This document shows positions 11,104 through 20,535 of a stretch of DNA of 64,000 nt, in pieces; the first letter of the stretch is position 1; every line of letters starts with the position of its first letter. Origin of the DNA: JAQBQB01 sp963846925 (GTDB taxonomy: Bacteria > Gemmatimonadota > Gemmatimonadetes > Gemmatimonadales > Gemmatimonadaceae); the NCBI GenBank assembly GCA_963846925.1, contig CAWJXW010000004.1, positions 310,001 through 374,000 of the forward strand. Reading direction: 5' to 3'. Both the position numbers and the translations under genes were made by a program. The notes below the pieces were generated by a model that saw nothing but the letters and a program-made list of their open reading frames with translations, was not told where the DNA came from and made no database searches.

Positions 11104-11552
11104 GGCGTGGAATCGGCGAAGAAGGGCTTTTCGGTGTTGAACACGGTCCCCCGAAAGATGCTGACGATCGCAGCCGCGCGCCTGACCTCCACACGGTAAA
11201 ACGCGAGCTTCCGGGTCGCGCTCTCCTCGATCGCCTCGGCCGTCAACTCGTCGCCGGCGTGGATCGCCGCGGGATACGTCACGCTGTTCTCGATGCTCAC
11301 CGTCACGCGGCCGTGTGTGTTGCATGCAAACGCGAGCGCGCTGTCGGCGAGCGAAAACAGCGCGCCGCCGTGGCACACGCCGAAGCCGTTCAGCATGTCG
11401 TCCCGCACCCGCATCCGAATCGTGGCGCCGCGCGGACGCACGTCGAGAACTTCGATGCCCAGCCACTGACTGAACGCGTCGCGGGCCATCATCGCGGACA
11501 CGACGCGCTCGGCCAACGCCTGATCTTCCGTCGCGGGGTGCGACGCGTTCAT
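11100..11552 (-). CDS. paaI: phenylacetyl-CoA pathway hotdog thioesterase
   Basis: A 150-residue hotdog-fold acyl-CoA thioesterase. PaaI is thought to hydrolyse dead-end CoA thioesters so as to recycle CoA. The family signature GFGVCHGGALFSLADSALAF lies at about residues 56-75, with the usual NGFG and HGG residues. The length fits the family (~140). ATG at 11552 overlaps the paaH stop (ATGA), and its own stop overlaps paaJ, which points to strong translational coupling. Intact. Confidence 0.95.
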
Positions 11553-12745
11553 GTGACGAACCGACCGCCCTCACGGGCCGTTCGGCGCAGGAGCGGACTC
11601 GGGCGGTATCGGTCCTCGCCGTACTCGGCGTGCAACCCCTCCATTCTCTCGAGCACCGATGCGGCACCCAACTCGTCGGCCCACGCCAGCAAACCCTTCG
11701 GATAGTTGACGCCGCGGGTCATCGCGAGATCGACGTCCGCCGGCGACGCGACGCGCATGTAGACCGCGTCGATCGCCTCGTTGATCAGCATCGTGAGCAC
11801 GCGGTCGAACACCCGTTGGCCGAGCGCGGCGTCCTTGTTCGGCTCGGGCGCGACGGCTCCGGGGGGGACGCGTAGTCGTAGTAGCCACGGCCGGATTTGC
11901 GGCCGAAGCGCCCCGCTTCGACGAGCCGTTGCTGTGTGATCGACGGCTTGTATCGCGGGTCATGGAACATGCCTTCGTAGACCGAGCGCGTCACGGCGTA
12001 GTTCACGTCGTTGCCGATGAAGTCCATCAGCTCGAACGGACCCATGCGGAATCCGCCGAGCTCGCGCATCGCCCAGTCGATCGTCGCACAGTCGGCGATT
12101 CCCTCCTCGAGGATGCGAATCGACTCGCCGTAGAATGGCCGCGCGACACGATTCACGATGAACCCGGGCGTGTCTGAGGCGACCACGGGCGTCTTGCCCC
12201 ACGCTCGCATCAGCTGTACGGCGCCGTCGACGACCGGCGTCCTTCCGCCGGCGCGCGGTACGACCTCGACGAGCGGCATCACCGGCGGCGGATTGAAGAA
12301 GTGCAGGCCGATCACGCGCTCGGGCGACTTACACGCTGAGCCGATGGCCGTGACCGAGAGCGACGATGTGTTCGTCGCGAGCACGGCGTCCGCCGCAACC
12401 ACTTCCTCGAGGCGCCGCATCATCGTTCGCTTGGCCTCGAGGTCCTCAACGATCGCCTCGATCACCAGCCCGCAGCCACGAAAGCACAGCACGTCGTGCT
12501 CGAGCGTCGACGCGTGGAAGGTGATGCGCGACGTCAATGCGTCGGCGGCTTCGCGAGTCGCTGCGGCCTTTCTCGACCTCGCGTGCCATCGACTTCGCGA
12601 TCGACGCGCGTCCACGTTCCACGGCGCCGCGCATCGAATCGGCGAGCACCACGCGGTGCCCGGCCGCCGCCGCCACCTGCGCGATCCCGGTTCCCATCGC
12701 GCCGGCGCCAACGACGCCGATCACGGTGCTCGCGTCGAGCGCCAT
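11549..12745 (-). CDS. paaH: 3-hydroxyadipyl-CoA dehydrogenase (two frameshifts)
   Basis: NAD-dependent 3-hydroxyacyl-CoA dehydrogenase oxidising 3-hydroxyadipyl-CoA. ATG at 12745 overlaps the paaG stop. The N-terminus has the Rossmann motif VGAGAMGTGIAQ, the middle part has LATNTSSLSV and LHFFNPPPVMPLVE, and the C-terminal domain reads FRMGPFELMDFIGNDV. Frame breaks: (1) about 12567-12571, one extra base, joining AREVEK to AAATREAAD; (2) the seven-G run 11861-11867 (C on the coding strand), one base missing, joining DYASPP to GAVAPEPNKDAA. The corrected length is about 398 residues, and the end VLTMLINEAIDAV runs to the stop at 11549. Both flanking overlaps are preserved, so the breaks look like sequence errors. 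Confidence 0.92.
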
Positions 12746-13527
12746 CAACGGCCGGTGAAAACGGGTTTGCGCTTCTCGAGAAAAGCGTGCACGCCCTCGG
12801 CGTAGTCTGCCGTCGCGCCGGCCTCCCGCTGCAGCTCCTCCTCGTAGTCGAGCTGGGTCTCGAGGTCCACGCCGAGCGAGCGGTTGAATCCGCGCTTGAT
12901 CAGGCCGAGACCGCGCGTGGGTTGCGTCGCGAGATAGCGCGCCGTGCCCAGCGCCGTCTCGACCAGCGCCGGCGCGTCGACGACCATGTAAACGAGTCCC
13001 CAATCGCGCGCCTGCTCCGCCGTCATCTTCTCGGCGAGCATCGTCATGATCGACGCGCGGTGGAGACCGACGATGCGCGGAAGGATGAATGTGCCGCCGC
13101 TGTCCGGGATGACGCCGATCTTCGCGAACGACTGAATGAACGTCGCGCTGGACGACGCGAAGACGATGTCGCACGCAAAGGCGAGGTTGGCGCCGGCGCC
13201 GGCGGCGACCCCGTTTACCGCGCAGACGACCGGTTTCTCCAACGTGCGTATCGCGCGGACGATCGGGTTGTAGCTGTCGCGCACGAAGTCGCCGAGGTCC
13301 GGCATCACGTCGTCCTTCGGCGCGGCTTCGGCCAGGTCCTGCCCGGCGCAGAAGCCTCGCCCCGCGCCGGTCAGCAGAACCGCGCGAATCGCTTGGTCCT
13401 CGGCGGCACGGCCGAGCGCCTCCAGCATCGCGGCCGCCATGGGCCGCGTGAAGCTATTGAGAACGTCCGGCCGGTTGAGCGTGATCGTGGCTACGCCTTC
13501 GGCAACCTCACAGAGAATCTCGGCCAT
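12745..13527 (-). CDS. paaG: 1,2-epoxyphenylacetyl-CoA isomerase
   Basis: A 260-residue crotonase-family enzyme that turns ring-1,2-epoxyphenylacetyl-CoA into oxepin-CoA. It resembles PaaG in detail: VATITLNRPDVLNSF at the N-terminus, GAGRGFCAGQDL (first oxyanion-loop region), AVNGVAAGAGANLAFACD (second oxyanion-hole loop), FAKIGVIPDSGGTFILPR with the acidic residue used by PaaG, and a C-terminus ending KRKPVFTGR. ATG at 13525-13527 is selected because the homology begins there. It opens the minus-strand paaGHIJZ operon, and the 173 bp to the divergent E1 gene should contain its promoter. Intact. Confidence 0.95.
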   Translation of the reverse strand: MAEILCEVAEGVATITLNRPDVLNSFTRPMAAAMLEALGRAAEDQAIRAVLLTGAGRGFCAGQDLAEAAPKDDVMPDLGDFVRDSYNPIVRAIRTLEKPVVCAVNGVAAGAGANLAFACDIVFASSSATFIQSFAKIGVIPDSGGTFILPRIVGLHRASIMTMLAEKMTAEQARDWGLVYMVVDAPALVETALGTARYLATQPTRGLGLIKRGFNRSLGVDLETQLDYEEELQREAGATADYAEGVHAFLEKRKPVFTGR

Positions 13528-13700
13528 GCCTCGCGCTCGTGCCGGTGGAAACGGGACCCGTGGTCGCCGACGATCGTCCTTCGGGGGAATGCGTCTTCTC
13601 AACTCGGCGTTCAAATTAGCCCCTTCCCGGCCCCGCCCGCGACGCTCGATACCCCGCGGTGCGCTGGAATCGCGCATCGCAGGGGGGCAGATTTCGAGAC

Positions 13701-15876
13701 GTGACGACCGTTCCGCCTCCGCGCGGGTCGCGCGCACGCGTGTCAGGTAGACCCGCGGCCGCCCCCGCCCCCGAGTCCGCGCCGAATTCCGGCGCGGCCG
13801 ATTCGCGACTAAACTGGCGGCGCATCGCCTACCACGCGCTGGTCTCGCGTTCGCTCGACGACGTCGAAGAAGCGACGAACAAGAATCGCGCAAACGTCGC
13901 GCGGGAGAACTTGGTCCTGTACCAGTTCTCGGCGCGAGGGCACGACGTCGCTCAAGCGATCCTCGGGTCGCTGCTCACCCATCCGCGCGACGCCGCGAGC
14001 GCTTACTACCGGTCGCGTCCTCTGCTGCTGTCCCTGGGGCTGAGCATCGAGGACGCGCTGGCGAGTCCGTTGGGCAGATCCGGCGGCTTCAGCGACGGCC
14101 GTGACATCGGCGTCGTGTGCAACCTGCCGAATCGGGATTGTCCAATCGTTCTCCCGATGTCCGGCGACGTAGGATCGCAGTTCACGCCGTGCGCCGGTTG
14201 GGCGCAATCGATTCGCTATCACGCCGAGGTGCTGCGCGACGCCAGCTGGAAGGGCGCGATCGGCGTCGTTCTCGGCGGCGAAGGCTCGGTCGCGACGAAC
14301 GGCTTCTGGTCGGCGCTCACGATGGCGACGACCCTCTCGCTGCCGATGATGTTTTACGTCGAGGACAACGGGCTCGGCCTGTCGGTGCGAGGCGAGATGC
14401 AGACGCCCGGCGCCAACATCGCGCGGAACCTGGCGTCGTTCGACAACCTGTTCATTCGCGACGGCGACGGAACCGACCCCGCGGAATCGGCGAAGCTCTT
14501 CGGCGAATGCGTCAGCGCACGTTCGCGGCGGTGGCGGCCCGGCCCTGGTGCGACTCACCGTCCCGCGCCTGTCGAGCCACTCGGGGCCGGACAATCAGCG
14601 CGGCTATCGCACCGACGCTGAGATCGCGGCCGACGTCGCGCGCGACCCGATGCCGCGGCTCCGCGCGCATCTGGTTCCGTCGCTGTTGAGCGAGTCGGAG
14701 TGGAACGAGTTGGAGGCCGAAGTCGCGCGAGACGTGGAACAGGCGCTCGACGCCGCCCGCGCGCGGCCGTATCCGGACCCGGCCAACGTCGCGCGGTGGG
14801 TCTACGCAGACGACTCTCCTGGCTCACCCGAAGCCTTCGGCGGGCTCTCACGGACCGAGCGCGCGACGCTCGGTGGCTCTGAGACGGCCGATGAAGAAGG
14901 AGACGTGGTCCGCTTTGCCGAGTCGGTTCGACGAACCCTGCGGCGGGAGCTCGAGGTCAACCCGAAGTGTCTCGTGTTCGGCGAGGATGTGGGGCGTAAG
15001 GGCGGCGTTCATCTCGTCACCGAAGGACTCCAGAAGCAGTTCGGCGAACAGCGCGTCTTCGACACGAGCCTTTCGGAAGAGGGAATCATCGGGCGCGCCG
15101 TCGGCATGGCGATCAGCGGTTTGATGCCGGTCGCGGAGATTCAATTCCGGAAGTACGCCGACCCGGCCGCGGAACAGTTGAACAACTGCGGCACGCTGCG
15201 GTGGCGGACGGCGAACCGGTTCGCCGCGCCCATCGTGGTGCGGATGCCCGGCGGATTCGGGAAGGACGTCGGCGACCCGTGGCACAGCCTGAGCGACGAG
15301 GTGCGCTTCGCGCACGCGTACGGTTGGCGTGTGGCGATTCCCTCGAACGCGGCCGACGCGGCCGGGCTGCTCCGCGCGGCGATGCGCGGCGCGGATCCGA
15401 CGATCTTCTTCGAGCACCGTTCGCTGCTGATGACGAGCGACGGAAGCGCGCACTATCCCGGCGACGACTACGTGCTGCCGTTCGGGCGCGCCGCCGTGCG
15501 GACGACAGGGAGCGACCTGACGCTCGTGACGTGGGGGGCGCTGGTTCATCGATGTGTCGAAGCCGCCGGTCGATTCGGCGAGCGCGTCGAGGTGATCGAC
15601 TTGCGCACGATCGCTCCCTGGGATCGGGCGTGCGTGCTCGATTCGGTTCGGAAGACCGGCCGGTGCGTGATCGCACACGAAGACAACCTCACGGCCGGGT
15701 TCGGCGCGGAGATCGCTGCGACGGTGGCGCACGAGACGTTCTGGCAACTCGACGCACCCGTCGACCGCATCGCCGTCGAGGATGTGCCGATGCCTTACCA
15801 TCCCGTACTGCTCGAGGCCGTCTTGCCGAGCGTCGACCGAATCGCCGAGCGCATCGAAGCAACGCTGGCCGTCTGA
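13701..15876 (+). CDS. fused E1 alpha/beta subunit of a branched-chain-type 2-oxoacid dehydrogenase (frameshifted)
   Basis: Thiamine-diphosphate E1 component that decarboxylates 2-oxoacids and acylates a lipoyl E2. The alpha half (about residues 60-330) contains MSGDVGSQFTPCAGWAQ and the TPP motif GGEGSVATNGF (~191). The beta half, from about residue 400, contains ECLVFGEDVG-like KCLVFGEDVG, LSEEGIIGRAVGMA and FFEHRSLLM. The chain would be about 724 residues as one polypeptide, a fused arrangement known in several phyla. One extra base at about 14505-14535 breaks the frame between the two parts (FGECVSA to HVRGGGPALVRL). The likely start is GTG 13701. No E2 or E3 is adjacent. The substrate is probably branched-chain 2-oxoacids, by similarity only. 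Confidence 0.85.
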
Positions 15877-15916
15877 CCGGTCCACCGGTCCACCGGTCCA
15901 CCGGTCCACCGGTCCA
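15877..15916. repeat. five tandem copies of the 8-mer CCGGTCCA
   Basis: Five perfect copies of CCGGTCCA start directly after the E1 stop codon. The unit contains the palindrome ACCGGT. The same 8-mer, in the opposite orientation and partly as an inverted pair, recurs at 61831-61878 and 61917-61945. It is not a CRISPR (no spacers). Confidence 0.9.
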
Positions 15917-15934
15917 CCTGGTACAAGCGACAAA

Positions 15935-15967
15935 CCCCTCAGGCGCAGCACGCTGCGGCCTGAGGGG
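15935..15967. terminator. strong hairpin between convergent E1 and paaD genes
   Basis: CCCCTCAGGC-GCAG pairs with CTGC-(G)-GCCTGAGGGG around a CACG loop: a 14-bp stem with a one-base bulge. It lies between genes transcribed towards each other, as expected for a bidirectional terminator. There is no T-run on the plus side and only a weak one on the minus side, so the function is inferred. Confidence 0.65.
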
Positions 15968-16284
15968 CTCATCCTCGCTGGCGGGATTCGATCATTCGGT
16001 TCGACGCCACAACGTGCGTGGCCTGATCGACTTCCCTTATCCGGTTGGTATCGGTCCCATCCGGTGCTCTGGAATTCTGCAAAGCTACAGTCACGTCCAG
16101 CGACCTCGTGACCGGTGAAGCGGCGCCGAACCTCCGCCTCACAAACGCTTCGGACAGCGTCCCGCCGAAGCTTTACGCGAACGGTGAAGACCGTGTCCGA
16201 TCGCGTGGGCCCAAAGTGCAATTGTGCTTTCGATTCGTCAATCGAGAAAATTTCCCGAACGGAGTAACCGACCGCAGCGGTGAG
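15968..16284. other. non-coding gap between the hairpin and paaD
   Basis: About 317 bp with no convincing gene. One open frame on the plus strand (16045-16338) would run into paaD antisense and has no homology or ribosome-binding site. It is locally less GC-rich near 16210-16265. I see no tRNA or repeat in it. Confidence 0.6.
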
Positions 16285-16800
16285 CTAGATCGTCTTGAAT
16301 TCCTCGAACGGCTCGCCGCACGCGCGACACACGCGTAGCGATTTGCACGCGGTCGATCCGAACTCGCTCGTCATCGTCGTTTCTTCGGAACCGCAACGCG
16401 GGCATTTCACGCGCGACGAGCGTCGCTCCAGTTGAACGACGGTGGTCGCCGAGGCGGGCGCGCCCGCCCAACCTGGCGGCGCGATACCATACGCCTCGAG
16501 CTTGGCCCGCGCCGTATCCGATATCCAATCGGTCGTCCACGCCGGCGAGTACGTCGTTCGAACCTCGACCGGGGCCACGCCGCGCTCCGCGAGCGCCCGC
16601 CGAATGTCACTCTCGATCTCCCGCATCGCCGGGCACCCCGAGTACGTCGGGGTCACCGTCACCACGGCGCCCGTTCCGACGCGCTCGACGCCGCGCACGA
16701 TCCCGAGCTCCACGATGCTCAGCACCGGCACCTCGGGATCCATGACCTCGTCAAGGACCTCGAGCAACTCCGGGCTGGAGGCTGGGGGCCGCGTCACCAT
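16285..16800 (-). CDS. paaD: phenylacetyl-CoA epoxidase assembly factor PaaD
   Basis: A 171-residue MIP18/DUF59 protein required for maturation of the multicomponent phenylacetyl-CoA epoxidase, probably in iron-sulfur or di-iron assembly. The N-terminal DUF59 domain has DPEVPVLSIVELGIVR and TPTYSGCPAMREIE with the conserved Cys. The C-terminal zinc finger has CPRCGSEET (~134) and CRACGEPF (~158), typical of PaaD. ATG at 16798-16800 overlaps the paaC stop (ATGGTGA). Last gene of paaABCD. No paaE reductase gene follows. Intact. Confidence 0.95.
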   Translation of the reverse strand: MVTRPPASSPELLEVLDEVMDPEVPVLSIVELGIVRGVERVGTGAVVTVTPTYSGCPAMREIESDIRRALAERGVAPVEVRTTYSPAWTTDWISDTARAKLEAYGIAPPGWAGAPASATTVVQLERRSSRVKCPRCGSEETTMTSEFGSTACKSLRVCRACGEPFEEFKTI

Positions 16801-17550
16801 TCGGCCCCGGGGTGTGATCGCGCGAGGATCTGCATTTCCGACAAGAGATGTCCCAGATGTTCGGTGTGGCGCCCTTCCCGGCCGCCTCTCTGCATGTACC
16901 CCGCAGCAGGCGTCTCGAGCCCCGCGACGCGCAGGATCTCCCCGATCTGCGCGTGCCACGCCGCCGAGAGCGATTCCGGATTCACGCCCGGCGCCGGCCT
17001 GGACGGCCGCCAAGTCGGCCGGTGTGGCGATGAACAACTCGCCCGTGTAGCGCCACAAATCATCGAGAGCCGTCTGCGCGCGCCGGTGGCTCTCGTCGGT
17101 GCCGCCGCCGAGCGTGACCACCCATTGCGTCGCGTGGCGCACGTGATAGCGCGTTTCCTTGGCGGCTTTGGCGGCGACGCCGGCGACGTCGGCGTCGGCG
17201 ACGGCCGAGAGCGCCTCCATCTGGAGCAGCGAATAGACGCTGAAGAGAAGTTGGCGAACGACCGTGACCGCGAAGTCGCCGCGCGGAAGCTCGGCCAGGA
17301 GCAGGTTCCGGAAATCGATCGCGTCGCGCAGGAATGCGAGGTCGTCCTCGCTGCGTCCCTTGCCCTCCGCCGCGCCCGCGAGCTTGAGGAACAGCGTCGC
17401 CTGACCGATCAGGTCGAGCGCGATGTTCGCGAGCGCGATGTCCTCCTCGAGGATCGGGCCGTGGCCGCACCATTCGGACAGACGGTGGCCCAGGATCAGC
17501 CGATCGTCTCCGAGGGTGACGAGGTAGGGGAAGGCCGCGGGAGCGCTCAT
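16794..17550 (-). CDS. paaC: phenylacetyl-CoA 1,2-epoxidase subunit PaaC (one frameshift)
   Basis: Structural ferritin-like partner of the catalytic PaaA subunit. It begins MSAPAAFPYLVTLGDDRL, then LGHRLSEWCGHGPILEEDIALANIALDL with the PaaC signature. An extra C in CCC 16987-16989 breaks the frame. Removing it joins AAVQAGAG to VNPESLSAAWHAQIGEIL and gives 251 residues, the usual size, ending ARSHPGAEW at the stop 16794-16796. Uncorrected, the frame reads through into paaD and would suggest a false PaaC-PaaD fusion. paaB ends 21 bp upstream. Confidence 0.93.
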
Positions 17551-17571
17551 GAGGACGTTAGAACTTGCTGA

Positions 17572-17868
17572 CTAGACTCCTCGAACGCCACGAGGGACCT
17601 TGTAGAACTGTGGGTGGCGGTAGGGCTTGTCGTTGCCCGGGTCGAAGAACGGACCTGCGTCCTCCGGCGACGACGCCGTGATCGCGGTACTCGGCACGAC
17701 CCAGATGCTCACCGCCTCGCCGCGGCGCGCGTACACGTCGCGAGCGTTCTCGAGCGCCTGTTCGGCGGTGGCGGCGTGCACGCTCCCCGCGTGTTCGTGC
17801 GGCGCGCCTTTCGGTGGTTGCACGAACACCTCCCAGAGCGGCCACTGCGAGTCGTCGGTCGGGCTCAC
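17572..17868 (-). CDS. paaB: phenylacetyl-CoA 1,2-epoxidase subunit PaaB
   Basis: A 98-residue small subunit bridging PaaAC heterodimers. It shows the PaaB pattern: WPLWEVFVQPPKGAPHEHAGSVHA, ALENARDVYARRGEAVSIWVVPS, then DPGNDKPYRHPQFYKVP. The start is GTG at 17866-17868 overlapping the paaA stop (GTGA). A longer open frame upstream would only overlap paaA. Intact. Confidence 0.94.
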   Translation of the reverse strand: MSPTDDSQWPLWEVFVQPPKGAPHEHAGSVHAATAEQALENARDVYARRGEAVSIWVVPSTAITASSPEDAGPFFDPGNDKPYRHPQFYKVPRGVRGV

Positions 17869-18839
17869 GCCGCTTCGCCGGTTTCGGCGCGCTTGGCCGC
17901 GTACGCGGTGGCCGCGTCGCGGACCCACGCGCCTTCGTCGTGTGCGGCGCGCCTCGCGGCCAACCGCTCGCGATTGCACGGACCGTCGCCTTTCACCACG
18001 CGCCAGAACTCATCCCAATCGATGGGACCGATGATCCAGTTCTCCGTCTCGGCGTCGTAGCGCAGATCGGGATCGGGGAGCGTGACGTCGATCGCTTTCG
18101 CCTGCGCGACCGTGAGGTTCACGAAGCGCTGGCGCAGCTCGTCGTTCGTCTTGTGCTTCACGCCCCATCGCAGGAGCTCTTCGGAGTTCGGCGAATTCTT
18201 GTCGGACGGGCCGAACATCATCAGCGACGGCCACCACCAACGATTCACCGCGTCCTGCGCCATGGCGCGCTGCGCCGGCGTTCCGGCGGCGAGCGTCGCC
18301 ATGATCTCATAGCCCTGGCGCTTGTGGAAGTTTTCTTCCTTGCAGACGCGCACCATCGCGCGGGCGTACGGTCCGTACGACGCCCGGGCCAGCATCGTCT
18401 GGTTCACGATGGCTGCCCCGTCGACGAACCAGCCGATGCAGCCGATGTCCGCCCACGTGAGCGTCGGATAGTTGAAGATGCTCGAGTACTTCGCCGAGCC
18501 ATCCAGGAGCTGGTCGATCAGCGTTCCGCGGTCGACCCCGAGCGTCTCCGTGCCGCAGTAGATGTAGAGTCCGTGCCCCGCCTCGTCCTGCACCTTGGCG
18601 AGCAGAGCCATTTTCCGGCGCAGATTCGGCGCGCGGGTGATCCAGTTGCCCTCGGGCAGCATCCCGACCACCTCGGAGTGCGCGTGCTGAGACATCATGC
18701 GCACGAGCTGCCGGCGGTACCGCTCCGGCATCCAGTCCTTCGGCTCGATCGACTCGCCTCGAGCGATTCGGGCCTCGAACTCGCGGATTTTCGCCGAGTC
18801 TTCGGCCGGTCCGGCAGAAGGGGGGTTCGTGGATGGCAT
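17865..18839 (-). CDS. paaA: phenylacetyl-CoA 1,2-epoxidase catalytic subunit PaaA
   Basis: A 324-residue di-iron oxygenase subunit that epoxidises the ring of phenylacetyl-CoA. Ligand motifs include QDEAGHGLYIYCGTETLG (ExxH, ~87) and VCKEENFHKRQGYEIM (ExxH, ~169). It also has the typical IDWDEFWRVVKGDGPCNRERL near the C-terminus. First gene of paaABCD. The 128-bp gap to the divergent gene at 18968 should hold the promoter. Length and start (ATG 18839) match the family. Intact. Confidence 0.96.
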   Translation of the reverse strand: MPSTNPPSAGPAEDSAKIREFEARIARGESIEPKDWMPERYRRQLVRMMSQHAHSEVVGMLPEGNWITRAPNLRRKMALLAKVQDEAGHGLYIYCGTETLGVDRGTLIDQLLDGSAKYSSIFNYPTLTWADIGCIGWFVDGAAIVNQTMLARASYGPYARAMVRVCKEENFHKRQGYEIMATLAAGTPAQRAMAQDAVNRWWWPSLMMFGPSDKNSPNSEELLRWGVKHKTNDELRQRFVNLTVAQAKAIDVTLPDPDLRYDAETENWIIGPIDWDEFWRVVKGDGPCNRERLAARRAAHDEGAWVRDAATAYAAKRAETGEAA

Positions 18840-18967
18840 CGGTGTCTACTGGAGTAAGCGTGCGCCGTTGTTGACCTTGCGCCCGCGATCCCGATGAGAA
18901 ATCTAGTGCCCGGCCGATACCGCTGGATAGATTTCGGACTCGCTCTCTCCCTTCGTCCCGAGTCAGC

Positions 18968-19729
18968 ATGCGCCGTCTACCGTTGCTTGTCGCCACCGCT
19001 CTGATGACCCTGCTCGCACCGCGCGCGATGTTGGCGCAGGGGGGTGGGGGCGGAGGACAGGACGAAACGCCGAGCAATCCGTGGAATGACGGGCTCGTGC
19101 CAGGAAACTACATGCGCATGAGCGCCGGCTCGGCGACACCGGTGAGTCCCCACGCCGCCCTTCGGTTTTGGGATCGAGGCACCACGTACTACGCCGGCTG
19201 GGAGAACTGGGACACCGGAGCGAGCGGCGTCAGCCGTCTCGGGTTCAGCCTCAACGCGTCGTACAGCGCGCTCCCGCTGAACACGCCGCTCTTTATGGCG
19301 AGCTTCGCGCCTCTGAACGGTGCGACCGTGACCTCGGTGAGCGCGGCGCGCGCCGGTATCCTCGAGATCACGTCGGGCCTTCGTCTGCGGATGCCGCTCC
19401 CATATCTCATGCCGAACCTGAGCCTCGGACTCGGACTGATCGACTGGCAACCCGGAGCGATCAACTACGAGTCGACGATGGGATCCGGCCGCGCCCAACA
19501 GCAACACCGCCTCAGCGCCGAAGTCACCGTCGGCGCGGGGGTCGAGAAAAATCTCTTCGATCGCTACGGAGTTTTCGGCGAAGCCCTGTACGTCTACGGC
19601 TACACGAGCTACGGCAGCGGATTCGCGCCGGGCGGCGTTTGCAGCTCCGTGGGGTGCGACACCTTCCGCAACGGCAACACGACGATCGGGACGATTCGAG
19701 GCGGTTTGCGCGTTCGCGTCGGCCAGTGA
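18968..19729 (+). CDS. exported hypothetical protein, probable outer-membrane beta-barrel
   Basis: A 253-residue protein of unknown function. A clear signal peptide (MRRLPLLVATALMTLLAPRAMLAQ) is followed by a glycine run QGGGGGGQD. The remainder alternates aromatic and glycine-rich strands (ending RGGLRVRVGQ), the pattern of small outer-membrane barrels. A CSSVGC cysteine pair lies near the end. The start at 18968 opens the signal peptide. It is divergent from paaA and 21 bp ahead of an enoyl-CoA hydratase-family gene, so a transport link to aromatic compounds is possible but unproven. Confidence 0.6.
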   Translation: MRRLPLLVATALMTLLAPRAMLAQGGGGGGQDETPSNPWNDGLVPGNYMRMSAGSATPVSPHAALRFWDRGTTYYAGWENWDTGASGVSRLGFSLNASYSALPLNTPLFMASFAPLNGATVTSVSAARAGILEITSGLRLRMPLPYLMPNLSLGLGLIDWQPGAINYESTMGSGRAQQQHRLSAEVTVGAGVEKNLFDRYGVFGEALYVYGYTSYGSGFAPGGVCSSVGCDTFRNGNTTIGTIRGGLRVRVGQ

Positions 19730-19750
19730 CGTCCGCGCACGGCTCGTGAC

Positions 19751-20533
19751 ATGACGCTCGGCCAGCACGCGCCGCTCGACGCCGGCGGAACCGTGTCGAC
19801 GTTGCTGGCCGACGGCGTCGCCGACATCTGCTTCGGTCATCCGAAGAGCAACTCCCTTCCGGCGACGGTCCTGCGTGACTTGGCGGTGTCCATCGCGGAC
19901 CTGAGCGTCCGCGCCGACGTCCGCGTCATCGTCGTTCGGAGCTACGGCGCGGGCGCGTTCTGCGCCGGCGCGTCGTTCGACGAGCTGTCTTCGATCCGCG
20001 ACGCCGTTCAGGGCAAGGCGTTCTTCATGGGCTTCGCCCGCGTCATCGGCGCGATGATCAAGTCGGCGAAGCCCATCGTCGTGCGCGTGCACGGCAAGGC
20101 TGTCGGTGGAGGCGTCGGGATCGTCGCCGCGGCCGATTACGCGATCGCGACATCAAACGCGTCGGTGCGGCTGAGCGAACTCGCCGTCGGGATCGGCCCG
20201 TTCGTCGTTGGCCCGGCGATCGAGCGAAAGATCGGCACCGGCGCATTCGGAGCGATGGCCATCGACGCCGACTGGCGGGACGCCGCGTGGGCCGAGCGAC
20301 ACGGCCTCTACGCCCGCGTCGTGGAGGACACCACGGCGCTCGACGCCGAAGTGGAACGCCGGGTCGCCTCGCTCGCCGCGGCGAACCCGGAGGCGGTGAT
20401 GGGCATCAAGCGCGCGGTGTGGACCGGCACCGACGACTGGTCCGCCCTTCTCGAGGAACGGGCCGAGACGAGCGGGACACTGGTGCTGTCGGAGTTTACG
20501 CGGTCCGCGATCGCGCGCTTCGGAGCAAAGTAA
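19751..20533 (+). CDS. enoyl-CoA hydratase/isomerase family protein
   Basis: A 260-residue crotonase-fold protein. It has the two oxyanion-hole regions GAGAFCAGASFDEL and VHGKAVGGGVGIVAAADYAIA, then SVRLSELAVGIGPFVVGPAIERKIG. This resembles methylglutaconyl-CoA-hydratase-like members more than classic PaaF (LPEITLGIMPG type). No PaaF is otherwise present, so it could supply the 2,3-dehydroadipyl-CoA hydratase step, but that is inference. The catalytic glutamate of LSEL is kept; the second usual acid is not evident. Intact. Confidence 0.8.
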   Translation: MTLGQHAPLDAGGTVSTLLADGVADICFGHPKSNSLPATVLRDLAVSIADLSVRADVRVIVVRSYGAGAFCAGASFDELSSIRDAVQGKAFFMGFARVIGAMIKSAKPIVVRVHGKAVGGGVGIVAAADYAIATSNASVRLSELAVGIGPFVVGPAIERKIGTGAFGAMAIDADWRDAAWAERHGLYARVVEDTTALDAEVERRVASLAAANPEAVMGIKRAVWTGTDDWSALLEERAETSGTLVLSEFTRSAIARFGAK

Positions 20534-20535
20534 AC

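Noticed and set aside
15877..15916. CRISPR-like repeat
   Set aside because: The units are 8 bp with no spacers between them.
16045..16338. Plus-strand frame of 97 codons between the E1 hairpin and paaD
   Set aside because: Runs antisense into paaD, no ribosome site, no recognisable domain.
16285..17550. Apparent PaaC-PaaD fusion protein
   Set aside because: Caused by an extra C at 16987-16989. The normal paaC stop and paaD start overlap is present at 16794-16800.
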